Shown here: one piece after another, positions 25,640-39,816 of the stretch
Layout: every line of letters starts with the position of its first letter
Numbering within the stretch: the stretch's first letter is position 1
NCBI GenBank assembly: GCA_037013495.1
Contig: CM072801.1
Coordinates: 109,437,816-109,501,815 of the forward strand
Source of the DNA: Hippophae tibetana
Lineage: Eukaryota > Streptophyta > Magnoliopsida > Rosales > Elaeagnaceae
Length of the DNA: 64,000 nucleotides
Direction: 5' to 3'
Made by a program: the position numbers and the translations under genes
Notes under the pieces: model-generated
Seen by the model: the letters and a program-made list of their open reading frames with translations, nothing else
Told to the model about the DNA's origin: nothing
The model's database searches: none

Positions 25640-26950
25640 ACTAAAAACTGTTATAACTTTTATTTTTTGCATCGAAATGAGTACTATAACATATCAAATC
25701 TGAAGCTCGTTCCGATGCCTAAAAATGCACCGTAGCAATAGTATATTTCCCCACTTTTGTCAACCCAAATTTCATGGTTCCTACTACATAATGATGTCTT
25801 AAAATTTGGTCGCACCTTATTTCGTTGTAATCCCTTCTTGCTCTTTAGGATTTCAATTTTTTCATCTTAGCCATATTCTTAGTAATTCAATCTTTCTTAC
25901 TCCATTGAGTTCCAGCGTTCTTAGGTTGTCTGCAAAAGGGATTCGCATCGTTTGGGATCATAACCTTGGATGCTGAAAATGGAGTATCTACCTTCACATA
26001 TCTATTTTTAGAATTTTAGATTTAAAACTTTTTGTGCTTCGGAGGTTTTCTCCTCTCTTAAGTCACAATTTCCAAAAAGGGAAAGAAATTGTTTCCTTAA
26101 AGTCTTGTCTTTTATTTCAATTTTGTTGACATTGTTTTCCACTTTGGATTTCATATCATATTTTTCTTTAAAATCTTGTCATCTTTTACTTTTCTTTGTT
26201 TTATGTGTTCCACCTTTCTTTCTTCTTGAGAAAAACAAGAGAGCTAATACAGTTCACAGTGTAAAAACAAAAAGAAGGTATTAATTGTGGTTGTAACTAA
26301 AAACTGTTATAACTTTTATTTTTTGCATCGAAATGAGTACTATAACATATCAAATCTGAAGCTCGTTCCGATGCCTAAAAATGCACCGTAGCAATAGTAT
26401 ATTTCCCCACTTTTGTCAACCCAAATTTCATGGTTCCTACTACATAATGATGTCTTAAACTTTGGTCGCACCTTATTTCGTTGTAATCTCTTCTTGCTCT
26501 TTAGGATTTCAATTTTTTCATCTTAGCCATATTCTTAGTAATTCAATCTTTCTTACTCCATTGAGTTCCAGCGTTCTTAGGTTGTCTGCAAAAGGGATTC
26601 GCATCGTTTGGGATCATAACCTTGGATGCTGAAAATGGAGTATCTACCTTCACATATCTATTTTTAGAATTTTAGGTTTAAAACATTTTGTGCTTCGGAG
26701 GTTTTCTCCTCTCTTAAGTCACAATTTCCAAAAAGAGAAAGAAATTGTTTCCTTAAAGTCTTGTCTTTTATTTCAATTTTGTAGACATTGTTTTCCACTT
26801 TGGATTTCATATCATATTTTTCTTTAAAATCTTGTCATCTTTTACTTTTCTTTGTTTTATGTGTTCCACCTTTCTTTCTTCTTGAGAAAAACAAGAGAGC
26901 TAATACAGTTCACAGTGAAAAAACAAAAAGAAGGTATTAATTGTGGTTGT
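25640..26950. repeat. Adjacent near-identical monomers of the TTTTTTGC subtype
   Basis: Two neighbouring copies, landmarks 26039 and 26695, share ATTTTTTGCATCG, AAAATGCACC, GGTTCCTACTAC, CAATTTTTTCATC, CTTACTCCATTG and TTGTCTGCAAAAG. The same subtype lies upstream at about 17790 and 24346 and again at about 45340, 55175 and 61720. Side-by-side copies here suggest a single-monomer duplication following the end of the 10-mer block. Confidence 0.7.
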
Positions 26951-27350
26951 AACTAAAAACTGTTATAACTTTTATTTTGTGCATCGAAATGAGTACTATA
27001 ACATATCAAATCTGAAGCTCGTTCCGATGCCTAAAAACGCACCGTAGCAATAGTATATTTCCCCACTTTTGTCAACCCAAATTTCATGGTTCATACTACA
27101 TAATGATGTCTTAAACTTTGGTCGCACCTTATTTCGTTGTAATCTCTTCTTGCTCTTTAGGATTTCAATTTGTTCATCTTAGCCATATTCTTAGTAATTC
27201 AATCTTTCTTATTCCATTGAGTTCCAGCGTTCTTAGGTTTTCCGCAAATGGGATTCGCATCATTTGGGATCATAACCTTGGTTGCTGAAAATGGTGTATC
27301 TACCTTCACATATCTATTTTAAGAATTTTAGGTTTAAAACATTTTGTGCT

Positions 27351-28004
27351 TTGGAGGTTTTCTCCTCTCTTAAGTCACAATTTCCAAAAAGGGAAAGAAA
27401 TTGTTTCCTTAAAGTCTTGTCTTTTATTTCAATTTTGTTGACATTGTTTTCCACTTTGGATTTCATATCATATTTTTCTTTAAAATCTTGTCATCTTTTA
27501 CTTTTCTTTGTTTTATGTGTTCCACCTTTCTTTCTTCTTGAGAAAAACAAGAGAGCTAATACAGTTCACAGTGAAAAAAAAAAGAAGGTATTAATTGTGG
27601 TTGTAACTAAAAACTGTTATAACTTTTATTTTGTGCATCGAAATGAGTACTATAACATATCAAATCTGAAGCTCGTTCCGATGCCTAAAAACGCACCGTA
27701 GCAATAGTATATTTCCCCACTTTTTTCAACCCAAATTTCATGGTTCATACTACATAATGATGTCTTAAACTTTGGTCGCACCTTATTTCGTTGTAATCTC
27801 TTCTTGCTCTTTAGGATTTCAATTTGTTCATCTTAGCCATATTCTTAGTAATTCAATCTTTCTTATTCCATTGAGTTCCAGCGTTCTTAGGTTTTCCGCA
27901 AATGGGATTCGCATCATTTGGGATCATAACCTTGGTTGCTGAAAATGGTGTATCTACCTTCACATATCTATTTTAAGAATTTTAGGTTTAAAACATTTTG
28001 TGCT
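27351..28004. repeat. Satellite monomer with a 2-bp A-tract deletion (654 bp)
   Basis: The run after CACAGTG at about 27574-27583 is ten uninterrupted A residues in place of the usual A6-C-A5 form. The interval is 654 bp, as expected from that loss alone. The frame change joins reading frames into an apparent 139-codon open frame (27282-27701) that begins at TTG and has no counterpart in other copies, so it is not called as a gene. Confidence 0.8.
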
Positions 28005-28019
28005 TTGGAGGTTTTCTCC

Positions 28020-31000
28020 TCTCTTAAGTCACAATTTCCAAAAAGAGAAAGAAATTGTGTCCTTAAAGTCTAGTCTTTTATTTCAATTTTGTAGACATTG
28101 TTTTCAACTTTGGATTTCATATCATATTTTTCTTTAAAATCTTGTCATCTTTTACTTTTCTTTGTTTTATGTGTTCCACCTTTCTTTCTTCTTGAGAAAA
28201 ACAAGAGAGCTAATACAGTTCACAGTGAAAAAACAAAAAGAAGGTATTAATTGTGGTTGTAACTAAAAACTGTTATAACTTTTATTCTGTGCATCGAAAT
28301 GAGTACTATAACATATCAAATCTGAAGCTCGTTCCGATGCCTAAAAACGCACCGTAGCAATAGTATATTTCCCCACTTTTGTCAACCCAAATTTCATGGT
28401 TCATACTACATAATGATGTCTTAAACTTTGGTCTCACCTTATTTCGTTGTAATCTCTTCTTGCTCTTTAGTATTTCAATTTGTTCATCTTAGCCATATTC
28501 TTAGTAATTCAATCTTTCTTATTCCATTGAGTTCCAGCGTTCTTAGGTTGTCCGCAAATGGGATTCACATCGTTTGGGATCATAACCTTGGTTGCTGAAA
28601 ATGGTGTATCTACCTTCACATATCTATTTTTAGAATTTTAGGTTTAAAAAATTTTGTGCTTTGGAGGTTTTCTCCTCTCTTAAGTCACAATTTCCAAAAA
28701 GAGAAAGAAATTGTGTTTTTAAAGTCGTGTCTTTTATTTCAATTTTGTTGACATTGTTTTCCACTTTGGATTTCATATCTTATTTTTCTTTAAAATCTTG
28801 TCATCTTTTACTTTTCTTTGTTTTATGTGTTCCACCTTTCTTTCTGCTTGAGAAAAACAAGAGAGCTAATACAGTTCACAGTGAAAAAACAAAAAGAAGG
28901 TATTAATTGTGGTTGTAACTAAAAACTGTTATAACTTTTATTTTGTGCATCGAAATGAGTACTATAACATATCAAATCTGAAGCTCGTTCCGATGCCTAA
29001 AAACGCACCGTAGCAATAGTATATTTCCCCACTTTTGTCAACCCAAATTTCATGGTTCATACTACATAATGATGTCTTAAACTTTGGTCTCACCTTATTT
29101 CGTTGTAATCTCTTCTTGCTCTTTAGTATTTCAATTTGTTCATCTTCGCCATATTCTTAGTAATTCAATCTTTCTTATTCCATTGAGTTCCAGCATTCTT
29201 AGGTTGTCCGCAAAAGGGATTCGCATCGTTTGGGATCATAACCTTGGTTGGTGAAAATGGTGTATCTACCTTCACATATCTATTTTTAGAATTTTAGGTT
29301 TAAAAAATTTTGTGCTTTGGAGGTTTTCTCCTCTCTTAAGTCACAATTTCCAAAAAGAGAAAGAAATTGTGTCCTTAAAGTCGTGTCTTTTATTTCAATT
29401 TTGTTGACATTGTTTTCCACTTTGGATTTCATATCTTATTTTTCTTTAAAATCTTGTCATCTTTTACTTTTCTTTGTTTTATGTGTTCCACCTTTCTTTC
29501 TGCTTTAGAAAAACAAGAGAGCTAATACAGTTCATAGTGTAAAAACAAAAAGAAGGTATTAATTGTGGTTGTAACTAAAAACTATTATAACTTTTATTTT
29601 GTGCATCCAAAGGAGTACTTTAACATATCAAATCTGAAGCTCGTTCCGAAGCCTAAAAACGCACCGTAGCAATAGTATATTTCCCCACTTTTGTCAACCC
29701 AAATTTCGTGGTTCATACTACATAATGATGTCTTAAACTTTGGTCGCACCTTATTTCGTTGTAATCTCTTCTTGCTCTTTAGGATTTCAATTTGTTCATC
29801 TTAGCCATATTCTTAGTAATTCAATCTTTCTTATTCCATTGAGTTCCAGCTTTCTTAGGTTGTCCGCAAATGGGATTCGCGTCGTTTGGGATCATAACCT
29901 TGGTTGGTGAAAATGGTGTATCTACCTTCACATATCTATTTTTAGAATTTTAGGTTTAAAAAATTTTGTGCTTTGGAGGGTTTCTCCTCTCTTAAGTCAC
30001 AATTTCCAAAAAGAGAAAGAAATTGTGTCCTTAAAGTCTAGTCTTTTATTTCAATTTTGTAGACATTGTTTTCAACTTTGGATTTCATATCATATTTTTC
30101 TTTAAAATCTTGTCATCTTTTACTTTTCTTTGTTTTATGTGTTCCACCTTTCTTTCTTCTTGAGAAAAACAAGAGAGCTAATACAGTTCACAGTGAAAAA
30201 ACAAAAAGAAGGTATTAATTGTGGTTGTAACTAAAAACTGTTATAACTTTTATTCTGTGCATCGAAATGAGTACTATAACATATCAAATCTGAAGCTCGT
30301 TCCGATGCCTAAAAACGCACCGTAGCAATAGTATATTTCCCCACTTTTGTCAACCCAAATTTCATGGTTCATACTACATAATGATGTCTTAAACTTTGGT
30401 CTCACCTTATTTCGTTGTAATCTCTTCTTGCTCTTTAGTATTTCAATTTGTTCATCTTAGCCATATTCTTAGTAATTCAATCTTTCTTATTCCATTGAGT
30501 TCCAGCGTTCTTAGGTTGTCCGCAAATGGGATTCACATCGTTTGGGATCATAACCTTGGTTGCTGAAAATGGTGTATCTACCTTCACATATCTATTTTTA
30601 GAATTTTAGGTTTAAAAAATTTTGTGCTTTGGAGGTTTTCTCCTCTCTTAAGTCACAATTTCCAAAAAGAGAAAGAAATTGTGTTTTTAAAGTCGTGTCT
30701 TTTATTTCAATTTTGTTGACATTGTTTTCCACTTTGGATTTCATATCTTATTTTTCTTTAAAATCTTGTCATCTTTTACTTTTCTTTGTTTTATGTGTTC
30801 CACCTTTCTTTCTGCTTGAGAAAAACAAGAGAGCTAATACAGTTCATAGTGTAAAAACAAAAAGAAGGTATTAATTGTGGTTGTAACTAAAAACTATTAT
30901 AACTTTTATTTTGTGCATCCAAAGGAGTACTTTAACATATCAAATCTGAAGCTCGTTCCGAAGCCTAAAAACGCACCGTAGCAATAGTATATTTCCCCAC

Positions 31001-31560
31001 TTTTGTCAACCCAAATTTCGTGGTTCATACTACATAATGATGTCTTAAACTTTGGTCGCACCTTATTTCGTTGTAATCTCTTCTTGCTCTTTAGGATTTC
31101 AATTTGTTCATCTTAGCCATATGCTTAGTAATTCAATCTTTCTTATTCCATTGAGTTCCAGCTTTCTTAGGTTGTCCGCAAATGGGATTCGCGTCGTTTG
31201 GGATCATAACCTTGGTTGGTGAAAATGGTGTATCTACGTTCACATATCTATTTTTAGAATTTTAGGTTTAAAAAATTTTGTGCTTTGGAGGGTTTCTCCT
31301 CTCTTAAGTCACAATTTCCAAAAAGAGAAAGAAATTGTGTCCTTAAAGTCTAGTCTTTTATTTCAATTTTGTAGACATTGTTTTCAACTTTGGATTTCAT
31401 ATCATATTTTTCTTTAAAATCTTGTCATCTTTTACTTTTCTTTGTTTTATGTGTTCCACCTTTCTTTCTTCTTGAGAAAAACAAGAGAGCTAATACAGTT
31501 CACAGTGAAAAAACAAAAAGAAGGTATTAATTGTGGTTGTAACTAAAAACTGTTATAACT
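28020..31560. repeat. Mosaic of overlapping 3-monomer and 2-monomer duplications
   Basis: At offset 1968 (three monomers) 28020-28877 matches about 29988-30845, sharing AGTCTAGTC, TTATTCTGTGC and GTGTTTTTAAAG. At offset 1312 (two monomers) about 29520-30253 matches 30832-31565, sharing GAAGCC, TTCGTGG, CAGCTTTC, GCGTCG and GGAGGGTTTC. The offset switches inside single monomers, so at least two separate exchange events are recorded. Ends are approximate. Confidence 0.7.
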
Positions 31561-33909
31561 TTTATTTTGTGCATCGAAATGAGTACTATAACATATCAAA
31601 TCTGAAGCTCGTTCCGATGCCTAAAAACGCACCGTAGCAATAGTATATTTCCCCACTTTTGTCAACCCAAATTTCATGGTTCATACTACATAATGATGTC
31701 TTAAACTTTGGTCGCACCTTATTTCGTTGTAATCTCTTCTTGCTCTTTAGGATTTCAATTTGTTCATCTTAGCCATATTCTTAGTAATTCAATCTTTCTT
31801 ATTCCATTGAGTTCCAGCGTTCTTAGGTTTTCCGCAAATGGGATTCGCATCATTTGGGATCATAACCTTGGTTGCTGAAAATGGTGTATCTACCTTCACA
31901 TATCTATTTTTAGAATTTTAGGTTTAAAAAATTTTGTGCTTTGGAGGGTTTCTCCTCTCTTAAGTCACAATTTCCAAAAAGAGAAAGAAATTGTGTCCTT
32001 AAAGTCTAGTCTTTTATTTCAATTTTGTAGACATTGTTTTCAACTTTGGATTTCATATCATATTTTTCTTTAAAATCTTGTCATCTTTTACTTTTCTTTG
32101 TTTTATGTGTTCCACCTTTCTTTCTTCTTGAGAAAAACAAGAGAGCTAATACAGTTCACAGTGAAAAAACAAAAAGAAGGTATTAATTGTGGTTGTAACT
32201 AAAAACTGTTATAACTTTTATTTTGTGCATCGAAATGAGTACTATAACATATCAAATCTGAAGCTCGTTCCGAAGCCTAAAAACGCACCGTAGCAATAGT
32301 ATATTTCCCCACTTTTGTCAACCCAAATTTCGTGGTTCATACTACATAATGATGTCTTAAACTTTGGTCGCACCTTATTTCGTTGTAATCTCTTCTTGCT
32401 CTTTAGGATTTCAATTTGTTCATCTTAGCCATATTCTTAGTAATTCAATCTTTCTTATTCCATTGAGTTCCAGCTTTCTTAGGTTGTCCGCAAATGGGAT
32501 TCGCGTCGTTTGGGATCATAACCTTGGTTGGTGAAAATGGTGTATCTACCTTCACATATCTATTTTTAGAATTTTAGGTTTAAAAAATTTTGTGCTTTGG
32601 AGGGTTTCTCCTCTCTTAAGTCACAATTTCCAAAAAGAGAAAGAAATTGTGTCCTTAAAGTCTTGTCTTTTATTTCAATTTTGTAGACATTGTTTTCCAC
32701 TTTGGATTTCATATCTTATTTTTCTTTAAAATCTTGTCGTCTTTTACTTTTCTTTGTTTTATGTGTTCCACCTTTCTTTCTTCTTGAGAAAAACAAGAGA
32801 GCTAATACAGTTCACAGTGTAAAAACAAAAAGAAGGTATTAATTGTGGTTGTAACTAAAAACTGTTATAACTTTTATTTTGTGCATCGAAATGAGTACTA
32901 TAACATATCAAATCTAAAGCTCCTTCCGATGCCTAAAAATGCACCGTAGCAATAGTATATTTCCTCACTTTTGTCAACCCAAATTTCACGGTTCATACTA
33001 CATAATGATGTCTTAAACTTTGGTCGCACCTTATTTCGTTGTAATCTCTTCTTCCTCTTTAGGATTTCAATTTGTTCATCTTAGCCATATTCTTAGTAAT
33101 TAAATCTTTCTTATTCCATTGAGTTCCAGCGTTCTTAGGTTGTCCGCAAAAAGGATTCGCATCGTTTGGGATCATAACCTTGGATGCTGAAAATGGAGTA
33201 TCTACCTTCACATATCTATTTTTAGAATTTTAGATTTAAAACTTTTTGTGCTTCGGAGGTTTTCTCCTCTCTTAAGTCACAATTTCCAAAAAGGGAAAGA
33301 AATTGTTTCCTTAAAGTCTTGTTTTTTATTTCAATTTTGTTGACATTGTTTTCCACTTTGGATTTCATATCTTATTTTTCTTTAAAATCTTGTCATCTTT
33401 TACTTTTCTTTGTTTTATGTGTTCCACCTTTCTTTCTTCTTGAGAAAAACAAGATAGCTAATACAGTTCACAGTGTTAAAACAAAAGGAAGGTATTAATT
33501 GTTGTTGTAACTAAAAACTGTTATAACTTTTATTTTGTGCATCGAAATGAGTACTATAACATATCAAATCTGAAGCTCGTTCCGAAGCCTAAAAACGCAC
33601 CGTAGCAATAGTATATTTCCCCACTTTTGTCAACCCAAATTTCATGGTTCATACAACATAATTATGTCTTAAACTTTGGTCGCACCTTATTTCGTTGTAA
33701 TCTCTTCTTGCTCTTTAGGATTTCAATTTGTTCATCTTAGCCATATTCTTAGCAATTCAATCTTTCTTATTCCATTGAGTTGCAGCGTTCTTAGGTTGTC
33801 CGCAAAAGGGATTCGCATCATTTGGGATCATAAGCTTGGTTGCTGAAAATGGTGTATCTACCTTCACATATCTATTTTAAGAATTTTAGGTCGAAAACAT
33901 TTTGTTCTT

Positions 33910-35400
33910 TGGAGGGTTTCTCCTCTCTTAAGTCACAATTTCCAAAAAGAGAAAGAAATTGTGTCCTTAAATTCTTGTCTTTTATTTCAATTTTGTAGAC
34001 ATTGTTTTCCACTTTGGATTTCATATCTTATTTTTCTTTAAAATCTTGTCGTCTTTTACTTTTCTTTGTTTTATGTGTTCCACCTTTCTTTCTTCTTGAG
34101 AAAAACAAGAGAGCTAATACAGTTCACAGTGTAAAAACAAAAAGAAGGTATTAATTGTGGTTGTAACTAAAAACTGTTATAACTTTTATTTTGTGCATCG
34201 AAATGAGTACTATAACATATCAAATCTGAAGCTCCTTCCGATGCCTAAAAATGCACCGTAGCAATAGTATATTTCCTCACTTTTGTCAACCCAAATTTCA
34301 CGGTTCATACTACATAATGATGTCTTAAACTTTGGTCGCACCTTATTTCGTTGTAATCTCTTCTTCCTCTTTAGGATTTCCATTTGTTCTTCTTAGCCAT
34401 ATTCTTAGTAATTAAATCTTTCTTATTCCATTGAGTTCCAGCGTTCTTAGGTTGTCCGCAAAAAGGATTCGCATCGTTTGGGATCATAACCTTGGATGCT
34501 GAAAATGGAGTATCTACCTTCACATATCTATTTTTAGAAATTTAGATTTAAAACGTTTTGTGCTTCGGAGGTTTTCTCCTCTCTTAAGTCACAATTTCCA
34601 AAAAGGGAAAGAAATTGTTTCCTTAAAGTCTTGTCTTTTATTTCAATTTTGTTGACATTGTTTTCCACTTTGGATTTCATATCTTATTTTTCTTTAAAAT
34701 CTTGTCGTCTTTTACTTTTCTTTGTTTTATGTGTTCCACCTTTCTTTCTTCTTGAGAAAAACAAGAGAGCTAATACAGTTCACAGTGTAAAAACAAAAAG
34801 AAGGTATTAATTGTGGTTGTAACTAAAAACTGTTATAACTTTTATTTTGTGCATCGAAATGAGTACTATAACATATCAAATCTGAAGCTCCTTCCGATGC
34901 CTAAAAATGCACCGTAGCAATAGTATATTTCCTCACTTTTGTCAACCCAAATTTCACGGTTCATACTACATAATGATGTCTTAAACTTTGGTCGCACCTT
35001 ATTTCGTTGTAATCTCTTCTTCCTCTTTAGGATTTCAATTTGTTCATCTTAGCCATATTCTTAGTAATTAAATCTTTCTTATTCCATTGAGTTCCAGCGT
35101 TCTTAGGTTGTCCGCAAAAAGGATTCGCATCGTTTGGGATCATAACCTTGGATGCTGAAAATGGAGTATCTACCTTCACATATCTATTTTTAGAATTTTA
35201 GATTTAAAACGTTTTGTGCTTCGGAGGTTTTCTCCTCTCTTAAGTCACAATTTCCAAAAAGGGAAAGAAATTGTTTCCTTAAAGTCTTGTCTTTTATTTC
35301 AATTTTGTTGACATTGTTTTCCACTTTGGATTTCATATCTTATTTTTCTTTAAAATCTTGTCATCTTTTACTTTTCTTTGTTTTATGTGTTCCACCTTTC
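33910..35400. repeat. Adjacent near-identical GCTTCGG monomers
   Basis: Landmarks 34565 and 35221 both have AAAACGTTTTGTGCTTCGG, CTTCCTCTTTAGG, AGTAATTAAATC, GCAAAAAGGATTC and GGATGCTGAAAATGGAG. The copy around 34380 carries private changes (TTCCATTTGTTCTTC, AGAAATTTAG) that the next does not. The same subtype recurs at 33253, 37845, 39157 and 41780. Confidence 0.65.
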
Positions 35401-37099
35401 TTTCTTCTTGAGAAAAACAAGATAGCTAATACAGTTCACAGTGTTAAAACAAAAAGAAGGTATTAATTGTTGTTGTAACTAAAAACTGTTATAACTTTTA
35501 TTTTGTGCATCGAAATGAGTACTATAACATATCAAATCTGAAGCTCGTTCCGAAGCCTAAAAACGCACCGTAGCAATAGTATATTTCCCCACTTTTGTCA
35601 ACCCAAATTTCACGGTTCATAGTACATAATGATGTCTTAAACTTTGGTCGCACCTTATTTCGTTGTAATCTCTTCTTGCTCTTTAGGATTTCAATTTGTT
35701 CATCTTAGCCATATTCTTAGCAATTCAATCTTTCTTATTCCATTGAGTTGCAGCGTTCTTAGGTTGTCCGCAAAAGGGATTCGCATCGTTTGGGATCATA
35801 ACCTTGGATGTGGAAAATGGAGTATCTACCTTCACATATCTATTTTAAGAATTTTAGGTCTAAAACATTTTGTTCTTTGGAGGGTTTCTCCTCTCTTAAG
35901 TCACAATTTCCAAAAAGAGAAAGAAATTGTGTCCTTAAAGTCTTGTCTTTTATTTCAATTTTGTAGACATTGTTTTCCACTTTGGATTTCATATCTTATT
36001 TTTCTTTAAAATCTTGTCGTCTTTTACTTTTCTTTGTTTTATGTGTTCCACCTTTCTTTCTTCTTGAGAAAAACAAGAGAGCTAATACAGTTCACAGTGT
36101 AAAAACAAAAAGAAGGTATTAATTGTGGTTGTAACTAAAAACTGTTATAACTTTTATTTTGTGCATCGAAATGAGTACTATAACATATCAAATCTGAAGC
36201 TCGTTCCGAAGCCTAAAAACGCACCGTAGCAATAGTATATTTCCCCACTTTTGTCAACCCAAATTTCATGGTTCATACTACATAATGATGTCTTAAACTT
36301 TGGTCTCACCTTATTTCGTTGTAATCTCTTCTTGCTCTTTAGTATTTCAATTTGTTCATCTTCGCCATATTCTTAGTAATTCAATCTTTCTTATTCCATT
36401 GAGTTCCAGCATTCTTAGGTTGTCCGCAAAAGGGATTCGCATCGTTTGGGATCATAACCTTGGTTGGTGAAAATGGTGTATCTACCTTCACATATCTATT
36501 TTTAGAATTTTAGGTTTAAAAAATTTTGTGCTTTGGAGGTTTTCTCCTCTCTTAAGTCACAATTTCCAAAAAGAGAAAGAAATTGTGTCCTTAAAGTCGT
36601 GTCTTTTATTTCAATTTTGTTGACATTGTTTTCCACTTTGGATTTCATATCTTATTTTTCTTTAAAATCTTGTCATCTTTTACTTTTCTTTGTTTTATGT
36701 GTTCCACCTTTCTTTCTGCTTGAGAAAAACAAGAGAGCTAATACAGTTCATAGTGTAAAAACAAAAAGAAGGAATTAATTGTGGTTGTAACTAAAAACTA
36801 TTATAACTTTTATTTTGTGCATCCAAAGGAGTACTTTAACATATCAAATCTGAAGCTCGTTCCGAAGCCTAAAAACGCACCGTAGCAATAGTATATTTCC
36901 CCACTTTTGTCAACCCAAATTTCATGGTTCATACTACATAATGATGTCTTAAACTTTGGTCTCACCTTATTTCGTTGTAATCTCTTCTTGCTCTTTAGTA
37001 TTTCAATTTGTTCATCTTAGCCATATTCTTAGTAATTCAATCTTTCTTATTCCATTGAGTTCCAGCTTTCTTAGGTTGTCCGCAAATGGGATTCGCGTC

Positions 37100-39816
37100 G
37101 TTTGGGATCATAACCTTGGTTGGTGAAAATGGTGTATCTACCTTCACATATCTATTTTTAGAATTTTAGGTTTAAAAAATTTTGTGCTTTGGAGGGTTTC
37201 TCCTCTCTTAAGTCACAATTTCCAAAAAGAGAAATAAATTGTGTCCTTAAAGTCTTGTCTTTTATTTCAATTTTGTAGACATTGTTTTCCACTTTGGATT
37301 TCATATCTTATTTTTCTTTAAAATCTTGTCGTCTTTTACTTTTCTTTGTTTTATGTGTTCCACCTTTCTTTCTTCTTGAGAAAAACAAGAGAGCTAATAC
37401 AGTTCACAGTGTAAAAACAAAAAGAAGGTATTAATTGTGGTTGTAACTAAAAACTGTTATAACTTTTATTTTGTGCATCGAAATGAGTACTATAACATAT
37501 CAAATCTGAAGCTCCTTCCGATGCCTAAAAATGCACCGTAGCAATAGTATATTTCCTCACTTTTGTCAACCCAAATTTCACGGTTCATACTACATAATGA
37601 TGTCTTAAACTTTGGTCGCACCTTATTTCGTTGTAATCTCTTCTTCCTCTTTAGGATTTCAATTTGTTCATCTTAGCCATATTCTTAGTAATTAAATCTT
37701 TCTTATTCCATTGAGTTCCAGCGTTCTTAGGTTGTCCGCAAAAAGGATTCGCATCGTTTGGGATCATAACCTTGGATGCTGAAAATGGAGTATCTACCTT
37801 CACATATCTATTTTTAGAATTTTAGATTTAAAACGTTTTGTGCTTCGGAGGTTTTCTCCTCTCTTAAGTCAGAATTTCCAAAAAGGGAAAGAAATTGTTT
37901 CCTTAAAGTCTTGTCTTTTATTTCAATTTTGTTGACATTGTTTTCCACTTTGGATTTCATATCTTATTTTTCTTTAAAATCTTGTCATCTTTTACTTTTC
38001 TTTGTTTTATGTGTTCCACCTTTCTTTCTTCTTGAGAAAAACAAGAGACCTAATACAGTTCACAGTGAAAAAACAAAAAGAAGGTATTAATTGTGGTTGT
38101 AACTAAAAACTGTAATAACTTTTATTTTGTGCATCGAAATGAGTACTATAACATATCAAATCTGAAGCTCGTTCCGATGCCTAAAAACGCACCGTAGCAA
38201 TAGTATATTTCCCCACTTTTGTCAACCCAAATTTCATGGTTCATACTACATAATGATGTCTTAAACTTTGGTCGCATCTTATTTCGTTGTAATCTCTTCT
38301 TGCTCTTTAGTATTTCAATTTGTTCATCTTCGCCATATTCTTAGTAATTCAATCTTTCTTATTCCATTGAGTTCCAGCGTTCTTAGGTTGTCCGCAAAAG
38401 GGATTCGCATCGTTTGGGATCATAACCTTGGTTGGTGAAAATGGTGTATCTACCTTCACATATCTATTTTTAGAATTTTAGGTTTAAAAAATTTTGTGCT
38501 TTGGAGGGTTTCTCCTCTCTTAAGTCACAATTTCCAAAAAGAGAAATAAATTGTGTCCTTAAAGTCTTGTCTTTTATTTCAATTTTGTAGACATTGTTTT
38601 CCACTTTGGATTTCATATCTTATTTTTCTTTAAAATCTTGTCGTCTTTTACTTTTCTTTGTTTTATGTGTTCCACCTTTCTTTCTTCTTGAGAAAAACAA
38701 GAGAGCTAATACAGTTCACAGTGTAAAAACAAAAAGAAGGTATTAATTGTGGTTGTAACTAAAAACTGTTATAACTTTTATTTTGTGCATCGAAATGAGT
38801 ACTATAACATATCAAATCTGAAGCTCCTTCCGATGCCTAAAAATGCACCGTAGCAATAGTATATTTCCTCACTTTTGTCAACCCAAATTTCACGGTTCAT
38901 ACTACATAATGATGTCTTAAACTTTGGTCGCACCTTATTTCGTTGTAATCTCTTCTTCCTCTTTAGGATTTCAATTTGTTCATCTTAGCCATATTCTTAG
39001 TAATTAAATCTTTCTTATTCCATTGAGTTCCAGCGTTCTTAGGTTGTCCGCAAAAAGGATTCGCATCGTTTGGGATCATAACCTTGGATGCTGAAAATGG
39101 AGTATCTACCTTCACATATCTATTTTTAGAATTTTAGATTTAAAACGTTTTGTGCTTCGGAGGTTTTCTCCTCTCTTAAGTCAGAATTTCCAAAAAGGGA
39201 AAGAAATTGTTTCCTTAAAGTCTTGTCTTTTATTTCAATTTTGTTGACATTGTTTTCCACTTTGGATTTCATATCTTATTTTTCTTTAAAATCTTGTCAT
39301 CTTTTACTTTTCTTTGTTTTATGTGTTCCACCTTTCTTTCTTCTTGAGAAAAACAAGAGACCTAATACAGTTCACAGTGAAAAAACAAAAAGAAGGTATT
39401 AATTGTGGTTGTAACTAAAAACTGTAATAACTTTTATTTTGTGCATCGAAATGAGTACTATAACATATCAAATCTGAAGCTCGTTCCGATGCCTAAAAAC
39501 GCACCGTAGCAATAGTATATTTCCCCACTTTTGTCAACCCAAATTTCATGGTTCATACTACATAATGATGTCTTAAACTTTGGTCGCATCTTATTTCGTT
39601 GTAATCTCTTCTTGCTCTTTAGTATTTCAATTTGTTCATCTTCGCCATATTCTTAGTAATTCAATCTTTCTTATTCCATTGAGTTCCAGCGTTCTTAGGT
39701 TGTCCGCAAAAGGGATTCGCATCGTTTGGGATCATAACCTTGGTTGGTGAAAATGGTGTATCTACCTTCACATATCTATTTTTAGAATTTTAGGTTTAAA
39801 AAATTTTGTGCTTTGG
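37100..39816. repeat. Tandem duplication of a 2-monomer unit (offset 1312 bp)
   Basis: Landmarks 37189 and 37845 correspond to 38501 and 39157. Shared private variants are GAAATAAATTG, AGTCAGAATTT, AAGAGACCTAATAC and GGTCGCATCTT. The match starts after GCGTCG/GCATCG near 37100/38410 and ends at GGAGGG against GGTGGT near 38505/39817. Confidence 0.78.

Noticed and set aside
27282..27701. 139-codon plus-strand open frame
   Set aside because: Created by a 2-bp deletion in the A-tract of a single monomer; starts at TTG and has no counterpart in other copies.
35644..36009. 121-codon plus-strand open frame
   Set aside because: Private to one monomer, starts at TTG within GGTCGC, and is made by local variants such as GGATGTGG; sister copies contain stops.
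37228..37238. AATAAA as a polyadenylation signal (also near 38540 and 41824)
   Set aside because: A single-base variant of GAAAGAAATTG or GGAAAGAAATTG in a few copies, with no transcription unit around it.
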